From the NCBI GenBank assembly GCA_002431635.1, contig DJGH01000051.1:32321-38593 (forward strand): a stretch of DNA of 6,273 nucleotides, written 5' to 3'. Shown here in pieces: positions 6,247 through 6,273 of the stretch (position 1 is its first letter; every line of letters starts with the position of its first letter). Under the pieces are notes generated by a model. It did no database searches. It saw only the letters and a list, made by a program, of their open reading frames with translations, and was not told the origin of the DNA. Position numbers and translations under genes: made by a program. This DNA is from Petrotoga sp. UBA5851. Lineage in GTDB: Bacteria; Thermotogota; Thermotogae; Petrotogales; Petrotogaceae.

Positions 6247-6252
6247 ATTATA
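6247..6252 (-). promoter_or_regulatory. Probable -10 of the P-loop gene promoter
   Basis: A perfect TATAAT on the minus strand lies about 38 bases upstream of the ATG. With a normal 17-base spacer the -35 would fall at about 6270-6275, cut by the window edge, so only half of the promoter can be judged. Confidence 0.5.
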
Positions 6253-6273
6253 ATTGTACTCTATTATTTTATA

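Noticed and set aside
1..6273. CRISPR array, tRNA/rRNA genes, insertion sequences or integration sites
   Set aside because: No regularly spaced repeats, cloverleaf-like segments, transposase frames or terminal repeats were seen on either strand.

Overview
The window is AT-rich, with AGGAG/GGAGG ribosome binding sites, consensus TTGACA/TATAAT promoters, frequent ATA and AGA codons and at least one TTG start. This suggests an anaerobic Firmicute, most likely of the Clostridia. That placement is inferred from composition and protein style; no marker gene is present.

Layout. Bases 1-191 (minus) hold the first 63 codons of a membrane-anchored protein that runs off the left edge. A divergent intergenic region (192 to about 494) carries an extended -10 promoter in each direction and several AGTTA/TAACT dyads. 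From 495 to 4415 (plus) lies a tight three-gene operon: (1) an octopine/opine-dehydrogenase-family NAD(P) oxidoreductase; (2) a large protein with an N-terminal cobalamin-binding-like domain fused to a glutamate-mutase-E-like barrel; (3) a D-Ala-D-Ala-ligase-type ATP-grasp enzyme. The junctions overlap by 4 bases (ATGA at 1586-1589, TTGA at 3483-3486), so the genes are probably translationally coupled. A perfect 34-bp palindrome at 4409-4442 ends the operon and also serves the convergent gene. That gene (4436-6208, minus) is a 590-residue P-loop protein of the HPr kinase/PEP carboxykinase type, with its own RBS and -10 near the right edge.

The most notable points are the operon itself and the 5' end of gene 2. 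A dehydrogenase, a B12-type mutase-like protein and an ATP-dependent ligase together suggest an undescribed amino-acid-derived pathway. At gene 2, the expected ATG (1586, good RBS, overlapping the upstream stop) leads into a 9-codon dead end. The frame one step over encodes the cobalamin signature DxHxxG but has no start codon of its own. One extra A in the A5 run at 1593-1597 would join the two, so the locus carries a -1 lesion, a sequence error, or an unusual expression mechanism.

How the genes work together is inference: gene 2 would rearrange an amino-acid skeleton, gene 1 would make or oxidise a secondary amine or alpha-amino acid, and gene 3 would couple a carboxylate to an amine using ATP. 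No substrate can be read from the sequence.
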